From: DATKAB01 sp964542745
GTDB taxonomy: Bacteria; Eisenbacteria; RBG-16-71-46
Reading direction: 5' to 3'
NCBI GenBank assembly: GCA_964542745.1
Contig: CAZIVR010000044.1
Location: forward strand, 1 to 27,705
Length of the DNA: 27,705 nt
The notes under the pieces were generated by a model. It saw only the letters and a program-made list of their open reading frames with translations, made no database searches and was not told the origin of the DNA. The translations under genes and the position numbers were made by a program. Shown here piece after piece: positions 1-8,163 of this stretch (the first letter of the stretch is position 1; each line of letters starts with the position of its first letter).

Positions 1-1672
1 CGGCCGAGAGCGGACGGCCCTTGCCGAGGCCGAGGTCGAAGCCGCGCTCCGGGGCCGCGGTGAGGCGCGCCGTCCCCGAAGCGGGGAGCGGCAGCAGCGC
101 GATTTCGCCGAACGGCACCCGCACCGTCTCCGCCGGGAGGCCGGGGGCGCTGAGTTCCACCGTGACGCACGGCTGGCCGGGCTTGCCGGTGCCGACCGGG
201 GCCAGCACCGCGCCGAGCCGCACCAGGCAGTCGCGTTCGAACACCTGGGTGGCCGCCTCCTCGTGGACGCTCGAGAGCACGCCCAGCTGCGGGGCCATGA
301 AGATGCTGTCCACCGCCAGGTGCGTGAGCCCCTCCGGCAGGAACGCGTCGATCATCATCAGCGCGCTCTGGACCCGCCGCGGGGCGTGCGACAGCACGCC
401 GCCCGAGCCCACCAGCAGCCCGAGGTCCTGAAGGTTCACCAGCGTGGACCCGCTCTCCGACTGGTGCATGACGTCCGAGATCGTGCGGGCGGTCTGCACG
501 CCCTTCAGCCCCACCGCGAGCGCCCGGTGCTGCTCGAAGGCGAGGCGCAGGGCCTCGCGCGAGATCGCCTGCTCGATCACCAGGTCCTCGAGGGTCTGCG
601 GGATGGTGGTCGGGCGGATCATCTTGTTCTTGATCCGGTTGCGCAGTTCCACTTCGTCCACGGCGAAGGGCACCCAGCGCAGGATGTTCTCGATGCCGGC
701 CTCGGCCATCACGTTGGAGACCGAGTAGCTCATGCCGAGGTTGGCCGACACGGTGCGGTTGAAGACGCCCTGGAACACCGAGAACACGTCGGTCGTGGCC
801 CCGCCGATGTCCACGCCGACCACCGAGATCGCGTCGCGCTTCGCCACCTTCTCGATGATGATCCCGACGGCCCCGGGCGTCGGCATGATCGGCACCGGGC
901 TCCAGGTCATGAGCTTCTTGTAGCCCGGGGCGTGCGCCATCACGTGCTCCATGAAGAGCTCGTGGATCGCGTCGCGGGCCGGCCCGAGATTCTCGTGCTC
1001 GAGCGTCGGCCGGAGGTTCGGGACGACCGAGAGCGCCACCCGCTTCTCGAGCAGGTCGCGCACGATTCCCGCCGCGTCCTTGTTCCCGGCGTAGATGACG
1101 GGCAACTCGTAGCCGGCGCCGAGGCGGGCGCGCGGATCGGCCGCCACCAGGATCTCCGCCATCTCCGCGACCCGTTTCACGTCGCCCGAATCGGTTCCTC
1201 CCGAGAGCAGGATCATGTCGGGCCGCAGCTGGCGCAGCCTCCGGATCTTCTCGTGGGGGCGGCGGCCGTCGTTGAGCGCGATCACGTCCATCACGATCGC
1301 GCCCGCCCCGAGCGCCGCGCGCTGCGCGCTCTCGCCGGTCATCTGGAGCACCAGCCCCGAGACCATCATCTGGAGGCCGCCCCCGGCGCTCGACGTGGAC
1401 ACGTAGAGATCCACGCCGACCTCGCCCTCGCGCGGCGACACGATGCGCTCGCCGTCGAGGATCCGCCGTCCGGCCAGCTCCTCGACCTCGCGCACCGCGT
1501 TGAGCACGCCGCGCGTCACGTCCTCGAAGGGCGCCTCCACCGTGGTCGGCGCCTCGCCGCGCACCACCAGCCGGTAGCCGTCCTCGCCCCGCTCGATGAG
1601 GATCGCCTTGGTCGTGGTCGAGCCGCAGTCGGTCGCGAGGATCGAGCGGATGTCCTGGGGGCGGATCTCCAT
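1..1672 (-). CDS. MutL/GlmL-type ASKHA ATPase (partial, 3' end off left edge)
   Basis: The minus frame stays open from ATG 1672 to the window edge (557 codons seen), so the C-terminus is missing. It reads as the MutL/GlmL ('glutamate mutase L') branch of the ASKHA ATPases. Phosphate-1 loop DCGSTTTK is at residues 15-22, LLSGGTDSGD at about 155-164, phosphate-2 loop DIGGATTD at 288-295 and an adenosine-type motif VGSGGVLSH at about 421-429. Family members accompany B12-dependent mutases (glutamate mutase, aminomutases) and are thought to act as reactivating or assembly ATPases. No mutase is visible here; one may lie beyond the left edge. The protein is already longer than clostridial GlmL (about 460 aa), suggesting an added C-terminal region. 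The start lies 7 nt after the stop of the 112-aa gene, so it is probably co-transcribed with the gcv genes. No clear Shine-Dalgarno is seen; a small CGGGC-TAG-GCCCG hairpin covers the upstream stop. The family call is firm, the substrate unknown. Confidence 0.88.
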   Translation of the reverse strand, partial: MEIRPQDIRSILATDCGSTTTKAILIERGEDGYRLVVRGEAPTTVEAPFEDVTRGVLNAVREVEELAGRRILDGERIVSPREGEVGVDLYVSTSSAGGGLQMMVSGLVLQMTGESAQRAALGAGAIVMDVIALNDGRRPHEKIRRLRQLRPDMILLSGGTDSGDVKRVAEMAEILVAADPRARLGAGYELPVIYAGNKDAAGIVRDLLEKRVALSVVPNLRPTLEHENLGPARDAIHELFMEHVMAHAPGYKKLMTWSPVPIMPTPGAVGIIIEKVAKRDAISVVGVDIGGATTDVFSVFQGVFNRTVSANLGMSYSVSNVMAEAGIENILRWVPFAVDEVELRNRIKNKMIRPTTIPQTLEDLVIEQAISREALRLAFEQHRALAVGLKGVQTARTISDVMHQSESGSTLVNLQDLGLLVGSGGVLSHAPRRVQSALMMIDAFLPEGLTHLAVDSIFMAPQLGVLSSVHEEAATQVFERDCLVRLGAVLAPVGTGKPGQPCVTVELSAPGLPAETVRVPFGEIALLPLPASGTARLTAAPERGFDLGLGKGRPLSA

Positions 1673-1679
1673 CGCCGGG

Positions 1680-2018
1680 CTAGGCCCGCGGGGCGGGCCG
1701 CGCGGCCCGCTCCTTCCGCGCGGCGCGGCGCCGGGCGTGGGCGTCGTCGGCCCGGGCCTCGATCAGCCGCGACAGGGCCTCGAGCGCCTCGCGGCGCTCC
1801 ACCAGCGACGCGTAGAGCCGGTAGTCCGCGATCCGGAACAGCGACTGCACCACGGGCTCGAAGAACACCATGGTCTGGCCCGCCACCAGCGACAGCGGTC
1901 GCGCGGTCTCGAGCGTGAGGAGCGCCGGGAGCTCGAGCCGCAGCTCGACCACGCGCTCGGCCAGCCGCTCGAGCACGCGCGTCTCGTCGGCGGTCAGGGT
2001 CGCGCCCTCAGACGCCAT
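1680..2018 (-). CDS. conserved 112-aa small protein of unknown function
   Basis: A soluble, charged, mostly helical protein. A central conserved-looking stretch (about residues 38-72) contains the pattern ETARPLS...GQTMVFFEP followed by LFRIADYRLYASLVERR. The C-terminal 20 residues are Arg/Ala-rich and probably disordered. I recall similar small proteins carrying a PLxxxxxQxMxFFEP-like core next to MutL-type or mutase genes in several phyla, but no function is known to me. The start ATG at 2018 overlaps the end of the upstream 149-aa gene by 11 nt, and the stop is 7 nt before the MutL-like ATPase, so it is tightly placed between them. The spacing and pairing suggest a partner or regulator of the MutL-like ATPase; that is inference only. 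Confidence 0.8.
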   Translation of the reverse strand: MASEGATLTADETRVLERLAERVVELRLELPALLTLETARPLSLVAGQTMVFFEPVVQSLFRIADYRLYASLVERREALEALSRLIEARADDAHARRRAARKERAARPAPRA

Positions 2019-2457
2019 GGCTCTCGATCGCGCGGGCCAGCGCCGCCTGCAGGGAGGGGGAAGCGGCCCGCGGGAGCGGGAGCAAGAGTCCCCGGAAGGG
2101 CTCGAGCGGGCCGCCGTGGCGCAGGCTCGACACGTACAGGCCCTGCGCCGTGAGGCGCGCGCGGCGGATCTCCTTCCAGGCGCGGCGCTCCCAGCCCAGG
2201 CCCAGCCGGCGCCCGAGGCCCGAGGCGTCCACCCGGCAGCGCACCGGCAGGTAGGCGGGCGCGAGCAGGGCGAGCAGCGCCAGCGCGAGCGCCCATCCCG
2301 CGAGCGGAACCGGAGCCCAGCGCACCGCGAGCAGTCCGAGCGCCGCCGCGGCGAGGATCCCGGTCGCGGCGCGCAGCGGGAACTCCCGCCACGGATCCAC
2401 GCTCCACTCGAGCGCCTCCCCCGCGTCGGACCGGAGCTCCACCGGGCCCTCGCTCAC
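2008..2457 (-). CDS. 149-aa membrane protein, PH-like, unknown function
   Basis: It starts at GTG 2457, whose bases overlap the gcvPB stop (GTGA, 4-nt overlap), and ends at TGA 2008 inside the next gene. A polar N-terminus of about 27 residues is followed by two closely spaced hydrophobic segments (about 29-46 and 51-70, Ala/Leu-rich), then a soluble C-terminal half. That half has a beta-rich pattern with Trp, Arg and RGLLLPLP-like strands, resembling small bacterial PH/Ycf4-like membrane-anchored domains. The resemblance is to general layout, not to a named family. It is probably an inner-membrane protein with a cytosolic C-terminal domain. Translational coupling to gcvPB and overlap with the 112-aa gene place it in the glycine cleavage transcript. 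A longer reading of this frame exists upstream but is out-of-frame shadow over gcvPB. Confidence 0.72.
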   Translation of the reverse strand: MSEGPVELRSDAGEALEWSVDPWREFPLRAATGILAAAALGLLAVRWAPVPLAGWALALALLALLAPAYLPVRCRVDASGLGRRLGLGWERRAWKEIRRARLTAQGLYVSSLRHGGPLEPFRGLLLPLPRAASPSLQAALARAIESHGV

Positions 2458-3956
2458 GGGCGCGCCGCGCTTCCGGTCGCGGGACGCGGGGCGCGCCCGC
2501 CGGCGGGCCCCGCCCACGTGAGCTTCAACTCGCGGGCGGCGCGGCCCTCGTCGAGGCGGCGCGTGGGTGCGCGGTGCGGGGCGTCGAGCAGCGTCTGCGG
2601 CTCCTCCGCGGCCTCCCGGGCGATCCGTTCCATCACCTCGACGAAGTGGTCGAGGCGGTCCTTGGTCTCGGTCTCGGTGGGCTCGATCATGAGCGCCTCC
2701 TCGACGATGAGCGGGAAGTAGACGGTGGGAGCGTGCACGCCGAAGTCGAGCAGCCGCTTGGCCACGTCCAGGGTCTTGATGCCGTGCCGGCGCAGGTTGC
2801 GCCCGGAGAGCACGAATTCGTGCATGCAGTGCTCGTCGTGCGGCAGGTCGTAGGTGCCCGCGAGCCGCCGCATCAGGTAGTTGGCGTTCAGGATCGCGCC
2901 GCGGCTCACGCGTTCGAGCCCGGCCGGCCCGAGCGACAGGATGTAGGTGAGCGCCCGCACCAGGATCCCGAAGTTGCCGTGGAACGAGTGGACCCGGCCG
3001 ATGGACTGCGGGCGGTCCTCGACGCGCTCGTACCGGCCCCCGCGCGCACGCACCACCGGCACCGGGAGGAACGGCTCGAGGTGGGCGGCCACCGCGACCG
3101 GCCCCGCGCCCGGGCCGCCCCCGCCGTGCGGCGTGGAGAAGGTCTTGTGCACGTTGATGTGCATGACGTCGAAGCCGAGATCCCCGGGGCGCACCCGCCC
3201 GACCAGCGCGTTCAGGTTGGCGCCGTCCATGTAGCACTGGGCGCCCGCCGCGTGCGCGAGCCGTGTGACCTCGGTGACCTTGCGCTCGAACAGGCCGAGC
3301 GTGTTCGGGATCGTGAACATGATCGCGGCGGTGGTGTCGTCGAGGGCGCGGCCCAGCGCTTCGAGGTCCACGTGCCCGCCGCGGCTCGGCACCGTCACCG
3401 TCTCCCACCCCAGCAGGTTCACGCTCGCCGGATTGGTGCCGTGGGCCGAGTCGGGAACGATCACCTTGCGGCGCCGGTCCCCCTCGCCGCGCGAGCGGTG
3501 CCACGCGCGCACCATCATCAGGCCCGTCATCTCGCCGTGGGCGCCGGCGGCGGGCTGGGAGGTCACCGCCGCGAACCCGGTGATCTCGGCGAGCACCGCC
3601 TCCAGTTCCGCGATGACGCGCAGCGCGCCCTGGTTCGCGGCGTCGGGCGCGAGCGGGTGGCTGCCCGCGAATCCCGGCAGCGAGGCGATCTCGTCGTTGA
3701 TCTTCGGGTTGTGCTTCATGGTGCACGAGCCGAGCGGGTAGAGGCCCTTGTCGATGTGGTGGTTGAGGCTCGAGAGCTCGACGAAGTGCCGCACCACCTC
3801 CGGCTCGCTCACCTGCGGCAGCGCGAGCTCGCGGCGCATGTTGGCCCCGGGCAGCAGTTCCGAAAGGGGCCGCATCGGAACGTCGCACGGCGGGAGCTCC
3901 GGCCCGCGGTGGCCCGGACCGCCCTGCTCGATCAGGAACCGGCGCTCGAGGTTCAT
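2454..3956 (-). CDS. gcvPB: glycine dehydrogenase (decarboxylating) subunit 2
   Basis: This is the PLP-binding subunit of the split P-protein. With GcvPA it decarboxylates glycine and passes the aminomethyl group to the lipoyl arm of GcvH in the cytosol. It has 500 aa, normal for GcvPB. It carries the typical N-terminal block HHIDKGLYPLGSCTMKHNPK (about 66-85), SQPAAGAHGE (about 133-142), the SAHGTNPAS block (about 170-178) and the PLP lysine in VHKTFSTPHGGGGPG at K271. The start ATG 3956 overlaps the gcvPA stop (ATGA, 4 nt). The stop overlaps the GTG start of the following membrane-protein gene. The C-terminal 30 residues are Arg/Pro/Ala-rich and probably disordered. The enzyme is complete with no missing catalytic block. 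Confidence 0.97.
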   Translation of the reverse strand: MNLERRFLIEQGGPGHRGPELPPCDVPMRPLSELLPGANMRRELALPQVSEPEVVRHFVELSSLNHHIDKGLYPLGSCTMKHNPKINDEIASLPGFAGSHPLAPDAANQGALRVIAELEAVLAEITGFAAVTSQPAAGAHGEMTGLMMVRAWHRSRGEGDRRRKVIVPDSAHGTNPASVNLLGWETVTVPSRGGHVDLEALGRALDDTTAAIMFTIPNTLGLFERKVTEVTRLAHAAGAQCYMDGANLNALVGRVRPGDLGFDVMHINVHKTFSTPHGGGGPGAGPVAVAAHLEPFLPVPVVRARGGRYERVEDRPQSIGRVHSFHGNFGILVRALTYILSLGPAGLERVSRGAILNANYLMRRLAGTYDLPHDEHCMHEFVLSGRNLRRHGIKTLDVAKRLLDFGVHAPTVYFPLIVEEALMIEPTETETKDRLDHFVEVMERIAREAAEEPQTLLDAPHRAPTRRLDEGRAARELKLTWAGPAGGRAPRPATGSAARP

Positions 3957-5311
3957 CGCGCCGACCCCGCTTCCTCGAGCAGCGCCGCCCAGCGCTCGAT
4001 CTCCTCGGCGCTGCGCTGCTCGGTGACCGCCACCAGCAGCCACCGCGACCACTCCGGGCGGAAGCGGCCGAGGTCCACGCCGGCGAGGATGCCGCGCTCG
4101 AGACCGAGCGCGACCACGTCGGCCGCGGGCACCGGGCACTCGAGCACGAACTCGCGGCAGAAGGCGCCGCCGTGGGCCAGCCGGTAGCCCGGGCGCGCCA
4201 CCGCCAGCGAGGCGGCGTGGTGGGTCTTGCGCACGCACAGTTCGGCGACCTCGCGCAGTCCCTCGCGCCCGAGGAGCGCCAGGTAGATCGTGGCGCGCAG
4301 CGCGAGCAGGCCCTGGTTGGTGCAGATGTTGGACGTGGCCTTCTCGCGCCGGATGTGCTGCTCGCGGGTCTGGAGGGTCAGCACGACGCCGCGGCGCCCG
4401 TCCCGGTCCACGGTCTCCGCCGCCAGGCGTCCCGGCATGCGGCGCACGAGGCTCGAGCGGCACGCGAACAGGCCCAGCAGCGGGCCGCCGAAGCTCGGCG
4501 GGTTGCCGAGCGGCTGCCCCTCGCCCACCACGATGTCCGCGCACTGCGAGGGATCGGTCCCGGCCCGCCCCGGGGGCTCGAGCAGCGCGAGCGAGATCGG
4601 GTCGCAGCTCGCGATCGCGAGGGCCCCGTGCTGGTGGGCCGCGGCGTTGAGGGCCGCCGGGCTCTCGAGCAGGCCGAAGAAGTTCGGGTGCTGGTACACG
4701 ACGGCCGCCACGTCGCCGGAGAGCGCCGCCGCGAGGTCCTCGGGCGCGCACTGGCCGCCGCGGTCCCCGACCACCGTGAGGTCGGCGCCGTCGAGCGTGC
4801 AGCGCAGCACCTGCAGCGTGTGCGGGTGCACCGCCCCGGCCACCACCACGCGCGGACGCGACGTGTGGGTGCGCGCCAGCAGCACCGCCTCCACCACCGC
4901 GGTCGCGCCGTCGTACAGCGAGGCGTTCGCCACGTCCATTCCGGTGAGCTCGGCGATCATGCTCTGGAACTCGAAGATCGCGATCAGCGAGCCCTGGGCG
5001 ACCTCGGGCTGGTAGGGTGTGTACGCGGTGGCGAACTCGGAGCGCGAGGCCAGCGCGTTCACCGCGGCCGGCACGAAGTGGTCGTAGAGCCCGCCGCCGA
5101 GGAACGAGATCCCGCGGTCCGCGGCGTTCTCGCGCGCCCAGCCCCCGAGCCGCCGGCGCAGCTCGATTTCGGAGAGGGGCCCCGGCACCGAGAGCGGGCG
5201 ATCCAGGCGCACCGCCGACGGCACGGCCTCCAGCAGGTCCTCGAAGCGCGACACGCCGATCGCCTCGAGCATGCTCCGCTCTTCGGACGCTCCCAGCCCG
5301 ATGAAGCTCAC
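3953..5311 (-). CDS. gcvPA: glycine dehydrogenase (decarboxylating) subunit 1
   Basis: This is the non-PLP-lysine half of the P-protein of the glycine cleavage system and pairs with GcvPB. It has 452 aa, the usual length for GcvPA. Diagnostic blocks are ISFLGGGLYDHFVPAAVN (about 74-91), TAYTPYQPEVAQGSLIAIFEFQ (about 100-121, conserved near the N-terminus of all P-proteins) and IRREKATSNICTNQGL (C-terminal third). The start is GTG 5311, overlapping the gcvH stop as GTGA; an upstream extension of this frame would run across gcvH and is not used. It ends in an ATGA overlap with gcvPB, so gcvH, gcvPA and gcvPB are translationally coupled, as expected for a 1:1 PA/PB complex. Confidence 0.97.
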   Translation of the reverse strand: MSFIGLGASEERSMLEAIGVSRFEDLLEAVPSAVRLDRPLSVPGPLSEIELRRRLGGWARENAADRGISFLGGGLYDHFVPAAVNALASRSEFATAYTPYQPEVAQGSLIAIFEFQSMIAELTGMDVANASLYDGATAVVEAVLLARTHTSRPRVVVAGAVHPHTLQVLRCTLDGADLTVVGDRGGQCAPEDLAAALSGDVAAVVYQHPNFFGLLESPAALNAAAHQHGALAIASCDPISLALLEPPGRAGTDPSQCADIVVGEGQPLGNPPSFGGPLLGLFACRSSLVRRMPGRLAAETVDRDGRRGVVLTLQTREQHIRREKATSNICTNQGLLALRATIYLALLGREGLREVAELCVRKTHHAASLAVARPGYRLAHGGAFCREFVLECPVPAADVVALGLERGILAGVDLGRFRPEWSRWLLVAVTEQRSAEEIERWAALLEEAGSAR

Positions 5312-5697
5312 GCGTGCTGCTCCTCCACGAATTCCGCGTACTGGCGGTGGTCGAGCAGCGACTTCACGTCGTCGGGATTCCCGGGCTTCACGCGGATCAT
5401 CCATCCCTCTCCGAAGGGATCCTGGTTCACCTGGGCCGGGTTGTCGGAAAGCGCGCCGTTGACCTCCACGACCTCGCCCGCCACCGGCGCGTAGAGGTCG
5501 CTCACGGTCTTGACCGCCTCGACGACGCCGAACGCCTTGCCCGCTTCCAGCGCCTTCCCCACCGCGGGCAGCTCCACGAACACCACGTCCCCGAGCTGGT
5601 CGGTGGCGTAGCTCGTGATCCCGATCGTGAGCACCCCGCCCTCGAGCCGCGCCCACTCGTGTTCACGGGTGTAACGCACGTCCTCCGGATAGCCCAC
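5308..5697 (-). CDS. gcvH: glycine cleavage system H protein
   Basis: This lipoyl carrier protein shuttles the aminomethyl group from P-protein to T-protein and is reoxidised by lipoamide dehydrogenase. It has 129 aa, normal for the family. The N-terminal YTREHEWARLE block and the lipoylation site VVEAVKTVSD with lipoyl-lysine K63 are visible. The site reads EAVK rather than the commoner ESVK, a tolerated variant. The start is GTG 5697, supported by a strong AAGGAG Shine-Dalgarno 6 nt upstream. It lies 52 nt after gcvT and overlaps gcvPA by 4 nt. No lipoate ligase or lipoamide dehydrogenase gene is in the window, so those must be encoded elsewhere. Confidence 0.97.
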   Translation of the reverse strand: MGYPEDVRYTREHEWARLEGGVLTIGITSYATDQLGDVVFVELPAVGKALEAGKAFGVVEAVKTVSDLYAPVAGEVVEVNGALSDNPAQVNQDPFGEGWMIRVKPGNPDDVKSLLDHRQYAEFVEEQHA

Positions 5698-5724
5698 TCC
5701 GATCTCCTTCGCGCTCTCCGAATC

Positions 5725-5739
5725 CCGGCCAGGGGCCGG
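5725..5739 (-). other. hairpin in the gcvT-gcvH gap
   Basis: A perfect 6-bp stem (CCGGCC / GGCCGG) with a 3-nt loop sits in the 52-nt gap between the gcvT stop and the gcvH Shine-Dalgarno. It has no U-tract. It could set relative expression of gcvT and gcvH by pausing or mRNA processing, or be chance in GC-rich DNA. Confidence 0.35.
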
Positions 5740-5749
5740 ATCGGGAGGC

Positions 5750-6859
5750 TCAGCTGCGTTTGGTGCCCTTGGTGTAGAAGGGCCTCCGGACCACGCGCGC
5801 CGGCAGGCGCGCCTCTCCGGCCACCACGTCCAGCGACGTCCCGAGCGCCGCGACCTCGGCCGCGACGTAGGCCATCGCGATCGGTCGCTCCAGGCTCGGG
5901 CTGAAGGTTCCGCTGGTGACGACGCCGACCGGGCGGCCCGAGGACTCGACCGCCATGGCGTGGCGCGGCACGCGCCGCCCCTCGAGTTCGAGCCCCACGA
6001 GCTTCCGCGAGAGCCCCTCGGCCTTGATCTTCGCCAGCGCTTCCCGTCCCACGAACTCCGCCTTCTGGAACTTCACCGTCCAGCCGAGTCCCGCCTCCAG
6101 CGGGTTCGTCGCGTCGTCGATGTCGTTCCCGTAGAGCATGTAGCCGAGTTCGAGGCGCAGCGTGTCCCGGGCCCCGAGCCCCACGGGCTCGAGCCCGTGC
6201 GGTTCCCCGGCACGCCGCAATCCTTCCCAGACCGCGCGCGCGCCGCCCGGGTCGAAGTACAGCTCGAACCCGTCCTCCCCGGTGTAGCCGGTGCGCGCGA
6301 TCACCGCGTCCACCCCGAACAGCTTGCCGTGCAGGAACCGGTAGTAGCCGAGGTCGAGGGCGGCGGCGGGCACGTGGCCCTCGAGCACCGCCGCCGCGCG
6401 CGGCCCCTGCACCGCGAGGAGCGCGGTGGCGTCGGAGCGGTCCTCGAGCGCGACCCCCGCCGGCTTCTGCCCCGCGAGCCACGCGAAGTCCTTGGCCACG
6501 TTCGAGGCGTTCACGACCAGCATGAAGTGATCGTCGGAACGGTAGATCAGCAGGTCGTCCACGATGCCGCCGTCGGGCCGGCACAGCGGCGTGTAGAGCG
6601 CCTGTCCGACGGTCATCCCGGCGACGTCGTTGGTGACCATCCGGTCGAGCCAGGCGGCCGCACCCTCGCCGCTCACCCGGAACTCGCCCATGTGGGAGAT
6701 GTCGAAGAGTCCGGCCGCCTCGCGGACGCACCGATGCTCGCGCACGTCCCCGGTGTAGCGCACCGGCATCTCGAAGCCCGCGAAGTCCACGAGCTTCGCC
6801 CCGGCGGCGGCGTGGAACTCGTGAAACGGCGTGCGCTTGAGGATGGCGGAGGAGGTCAC
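5750..6859 (-). CDS. gcvT: glycine cleavage system T protein (aminomethyltransferase)
   Basis: It transfers the methylene carbon from aminomethyl-lipoyl GcvH to tetrahydrofolate, releasing ammonia. It has 369 aa, typical for GcvT. Recognisable blocks are FHAAAGAKLVDFAGFEMPV near the N-terminus, AGLFDISHMGEFRVSG (about 49-64), TGYTGEDGFELY (about 193-204), LGARDTLRLELGYMLYGND (about 232-250) and the C-terminal VTSGTFSPSLE. The start is GTG 6859, chosen because the N-terminus then matches the family and a GGGAG Shine-Dalgarno lies just upstream. A longer reading to ATG 6964 would run back through the kbl stop region and adds Arg-rich non-homologous sequence. A promoter at 6906-6933 suggests this gene heads its own transcript. 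Confidence 0.96.
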   Translation of the reverse strand: MTSSAILKRTPFHEFHAAAGAKLVDFAGFEMPVRYTGDVREHRCVREAAGLFDISHMGEFRVSGEGAAAWLDRMVTNDVAGMTVGQALYTPLCRPDGGIVDDLLIYRSDDHFMLVVNASNVAKDFAWLAGQKPAGVALEDRSDATALLAVQGPRAAAVLEGHVPAAALDLGYYRFLHGKLFGVDAVIARTGYTGEDGFELYFDPGGARAVWEGLRRAGEPHGLEPVGLGARDTLRLELGYMLYGNDIDDATNPLEAGLGWTVKFQKAEFVGREALAKIKAEGLSRKLVGLELEGRRVPRHAMAVESSGRPVGVVTSGTFSPSLERPIAMAYVAAEVAALGTSLDVVAGEARLPARVVRRPFYTKGTKRS

Positions 6860-6905
6860 TCGTGGCTCCCGGGGTCGCAGGACGGAAGGCGGAGGGCGGA
6901 GCGAA

Positions 6906-6933
6906 ATTATTCGACGGCCGCGCCCCCGGTCAA
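6906..6933 (-). promoter_or_regulatory. sigma-70-like promoter for gcvT
   Basis: On the minus strand TTGACC (6933-6928) and AATAAT (6911-6906) are separated by 16 nt; each box matches 5 of 6 consensus bases. The -10 is the only A/T-rich patch in this neighbourhood. The -35 overlaps the kbl stop codon. The predicted start is near 6899, giving a leader of about 40 nt that contains a pyrimidine-rich CTCCGCC repeat. That leader is too short for a glycine riboswitch, and I see none of the riboswitch's features. Confidence 0.6.
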
Positions 6934-8159
6934 GCCATCGGCGGGCGTCCGGGCGTCGCCGCACCGCCCAGCACGCCGAGGTCGCGGCCCACTCGCGAGA
7001 ACGCGGCGACCGCGCGCTCGAGCTGGGCGCGATCGTGGGCCGCCGACAGCTGGACCCGGATCCGCGCCTGGCCCTTCGGGACCACCGGGAAGGAGAAGCC
7101 GATCACGTAGACGCCCTCGTCGAGCAGCCGCCGCGCCATCTCGTGGGCCAGCCGCTCGTCGTAGAGCATGATCGGCACGATCGGGTGGGTGCCGGGCTTG
7201 AGGTCGAATCCGGCCCGCGTCATGGCCTCGCGGAAGAACCGCGTGTTGGCCTCGAGCCGGTCCCGCAGCTCCGTGCCCGACTCCAGCAGGTCGAACACCG
7301 CGAGCGAGGCTCCGACCACGGAGGGCGGGAGGCTGTTCGAGAACAGGTAGGGCCGCGAGCGCTGGCGCAGCAGGTCCACGATCTCCCGGCGCCCGCTGGT
7401 GAACCCCCCGATCGCCCCCCCCAGCGCCTTCCCCAGCGTGCCGGTCACGATGTCCACGCGGCCCGACGTCCCCGTATGTTCGGGAGTGCCGCGGCCGGTC
7501 CGGCCGAGGAAGCCCATGGCGTGGCACTCGTCCACCATGACCATCGCCCGGTGGCGGTCGGCCAGGTCGCAGATCGCCTTCAGGTTCGCGATCGTGCCGT
7601 CCATCGAGAACACGCCGTCCGTCACCACCAGACGGCGCCGCGTCTTCTGCTCCGCGGCCTCCACGAGGCAGCGCTCGAGGTCCGCCATGTCGTTGGTCGC
7701 GTAGCGCCAGCGCCGCGCCTTGCACAGCCGGACGCCGTCGATGATGGAGGCGTGGTTGAGGGCATCCGAGATCACGGCGTCCTCCTCCCCCAGCAGCGGC
7801 TCGAACACGCCGCCGTTGGCGTCGAAGCACGCGGCGTAGAGCAGCGTGTCCTCGGTGCCCAGGAAGTCCGAGATGCGCCGCTCGAGCGCCTTGTGCAGGT
7901 CCTGGGTGCCGCAGATGAACCGCACCGACGAGAGTCCGTAGCCGTGGCTGTCGAGCGCCCGGTGCGCCGCCTCGATCACCCGCGGGTGGCTCGAGAGACC
8001 CAGGTAGTTGTTGGCGCAGAACACCAGCACCCGGCGCCCGTCGGCCAGCGTGGCCTCCGCGCCCTGCGCCGAGGCCAGCACGCGCTCCTCCTTCCACAGC
8101 CCCGCCTCGCGGATGGAACGCAGTTCCGCGGCCAGCGCGTCCTTCAGCTCGGGATCCAT
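6930..8159 (-). CDS. kbl: glycine C-acetyltransferase (2-amino-3-ketobutyrate CoA ligase)
   Basis: This PLP enzyme of the alpha-oxoamine synthase family cleaves 2-amino-3-ketobutyrate with CoA to glycine and acetyl-CoA, the second step of threonine breakdown. It has 409 aa with a family-typical layout: VLVFCANNYLGLSSHP near residue 50, SVRFICGTQDLHKALE about 78-93, DALNHASIIDG about 132-142, DECHAMGFLG about 210-219 and the PLP lysine in TGTLGKALGG at K244. Start ATG 8159 lies 4 nt after the tdh stop, so the two pathway enzymes are made together. The last 15 residues (Gly/Pro-rich) extend past the usual end. Fold-type I homologues such as 8-amino-7-oxononanoate synthase are excluded by the tdh partner and the high Kbl similarity. 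Confidence 0.96.
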   Translation of the reverse strand: MDPELKDALAAELRSIREAGLWKEERVLASAQGAEATLADGRRVLVFCANNYLGLSSHPRVIEAAHRALDSHGYGLSSVRFICGTQDLHKALERRISDFLGTEDTLLYAACFDANGGVFEPLLGEEDAVISDALNHASIIDGVRLCKARRWRYATNDMADLERCLVEAAEQKTRRRLVVTDGVFSMDGTIANLKAICDLADRHRAMVMVDECHAMGFLGRTGRGTPEHTGTSGRVDIVTGTLGKALGGAIGGFTSGRREIVDLLRQRSRPYLFSNSLPPSVVGASLAVFDLLESGTELRDRLEANTRFFREAMTRAGFDLKPGTHPIVPIMLYDERLAHEMARRLLDEGVYVIGFSFPVVPKGQARIRVQLSAAHDRAQLERAVAAFSRVGRDLGVLGGAATPGRPPMA

Positions 8160-8163
8160 CGCC

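Noticed and set aside
263..1918. 551-codon plus-strand frame opposite the MutL-like gene
   Set aside because: Antisense shadow; the minus strand has clear ASKHA phosphate motifs over the same bases.
2008..3888. Long minus-strand reading of the 149-aa gene's frame starting at 3888
   Set aside because: The upstream part is an out-of-frame reading of gcvPB. The GTG at 2457 in a GTGA overlap explains the true start.
6860..6905. Glycine riboswitch upstream of gcvT
   Set aside because: The leader is about 40 nt and pyrimidine-rich; no tandem aptamer structure fits.
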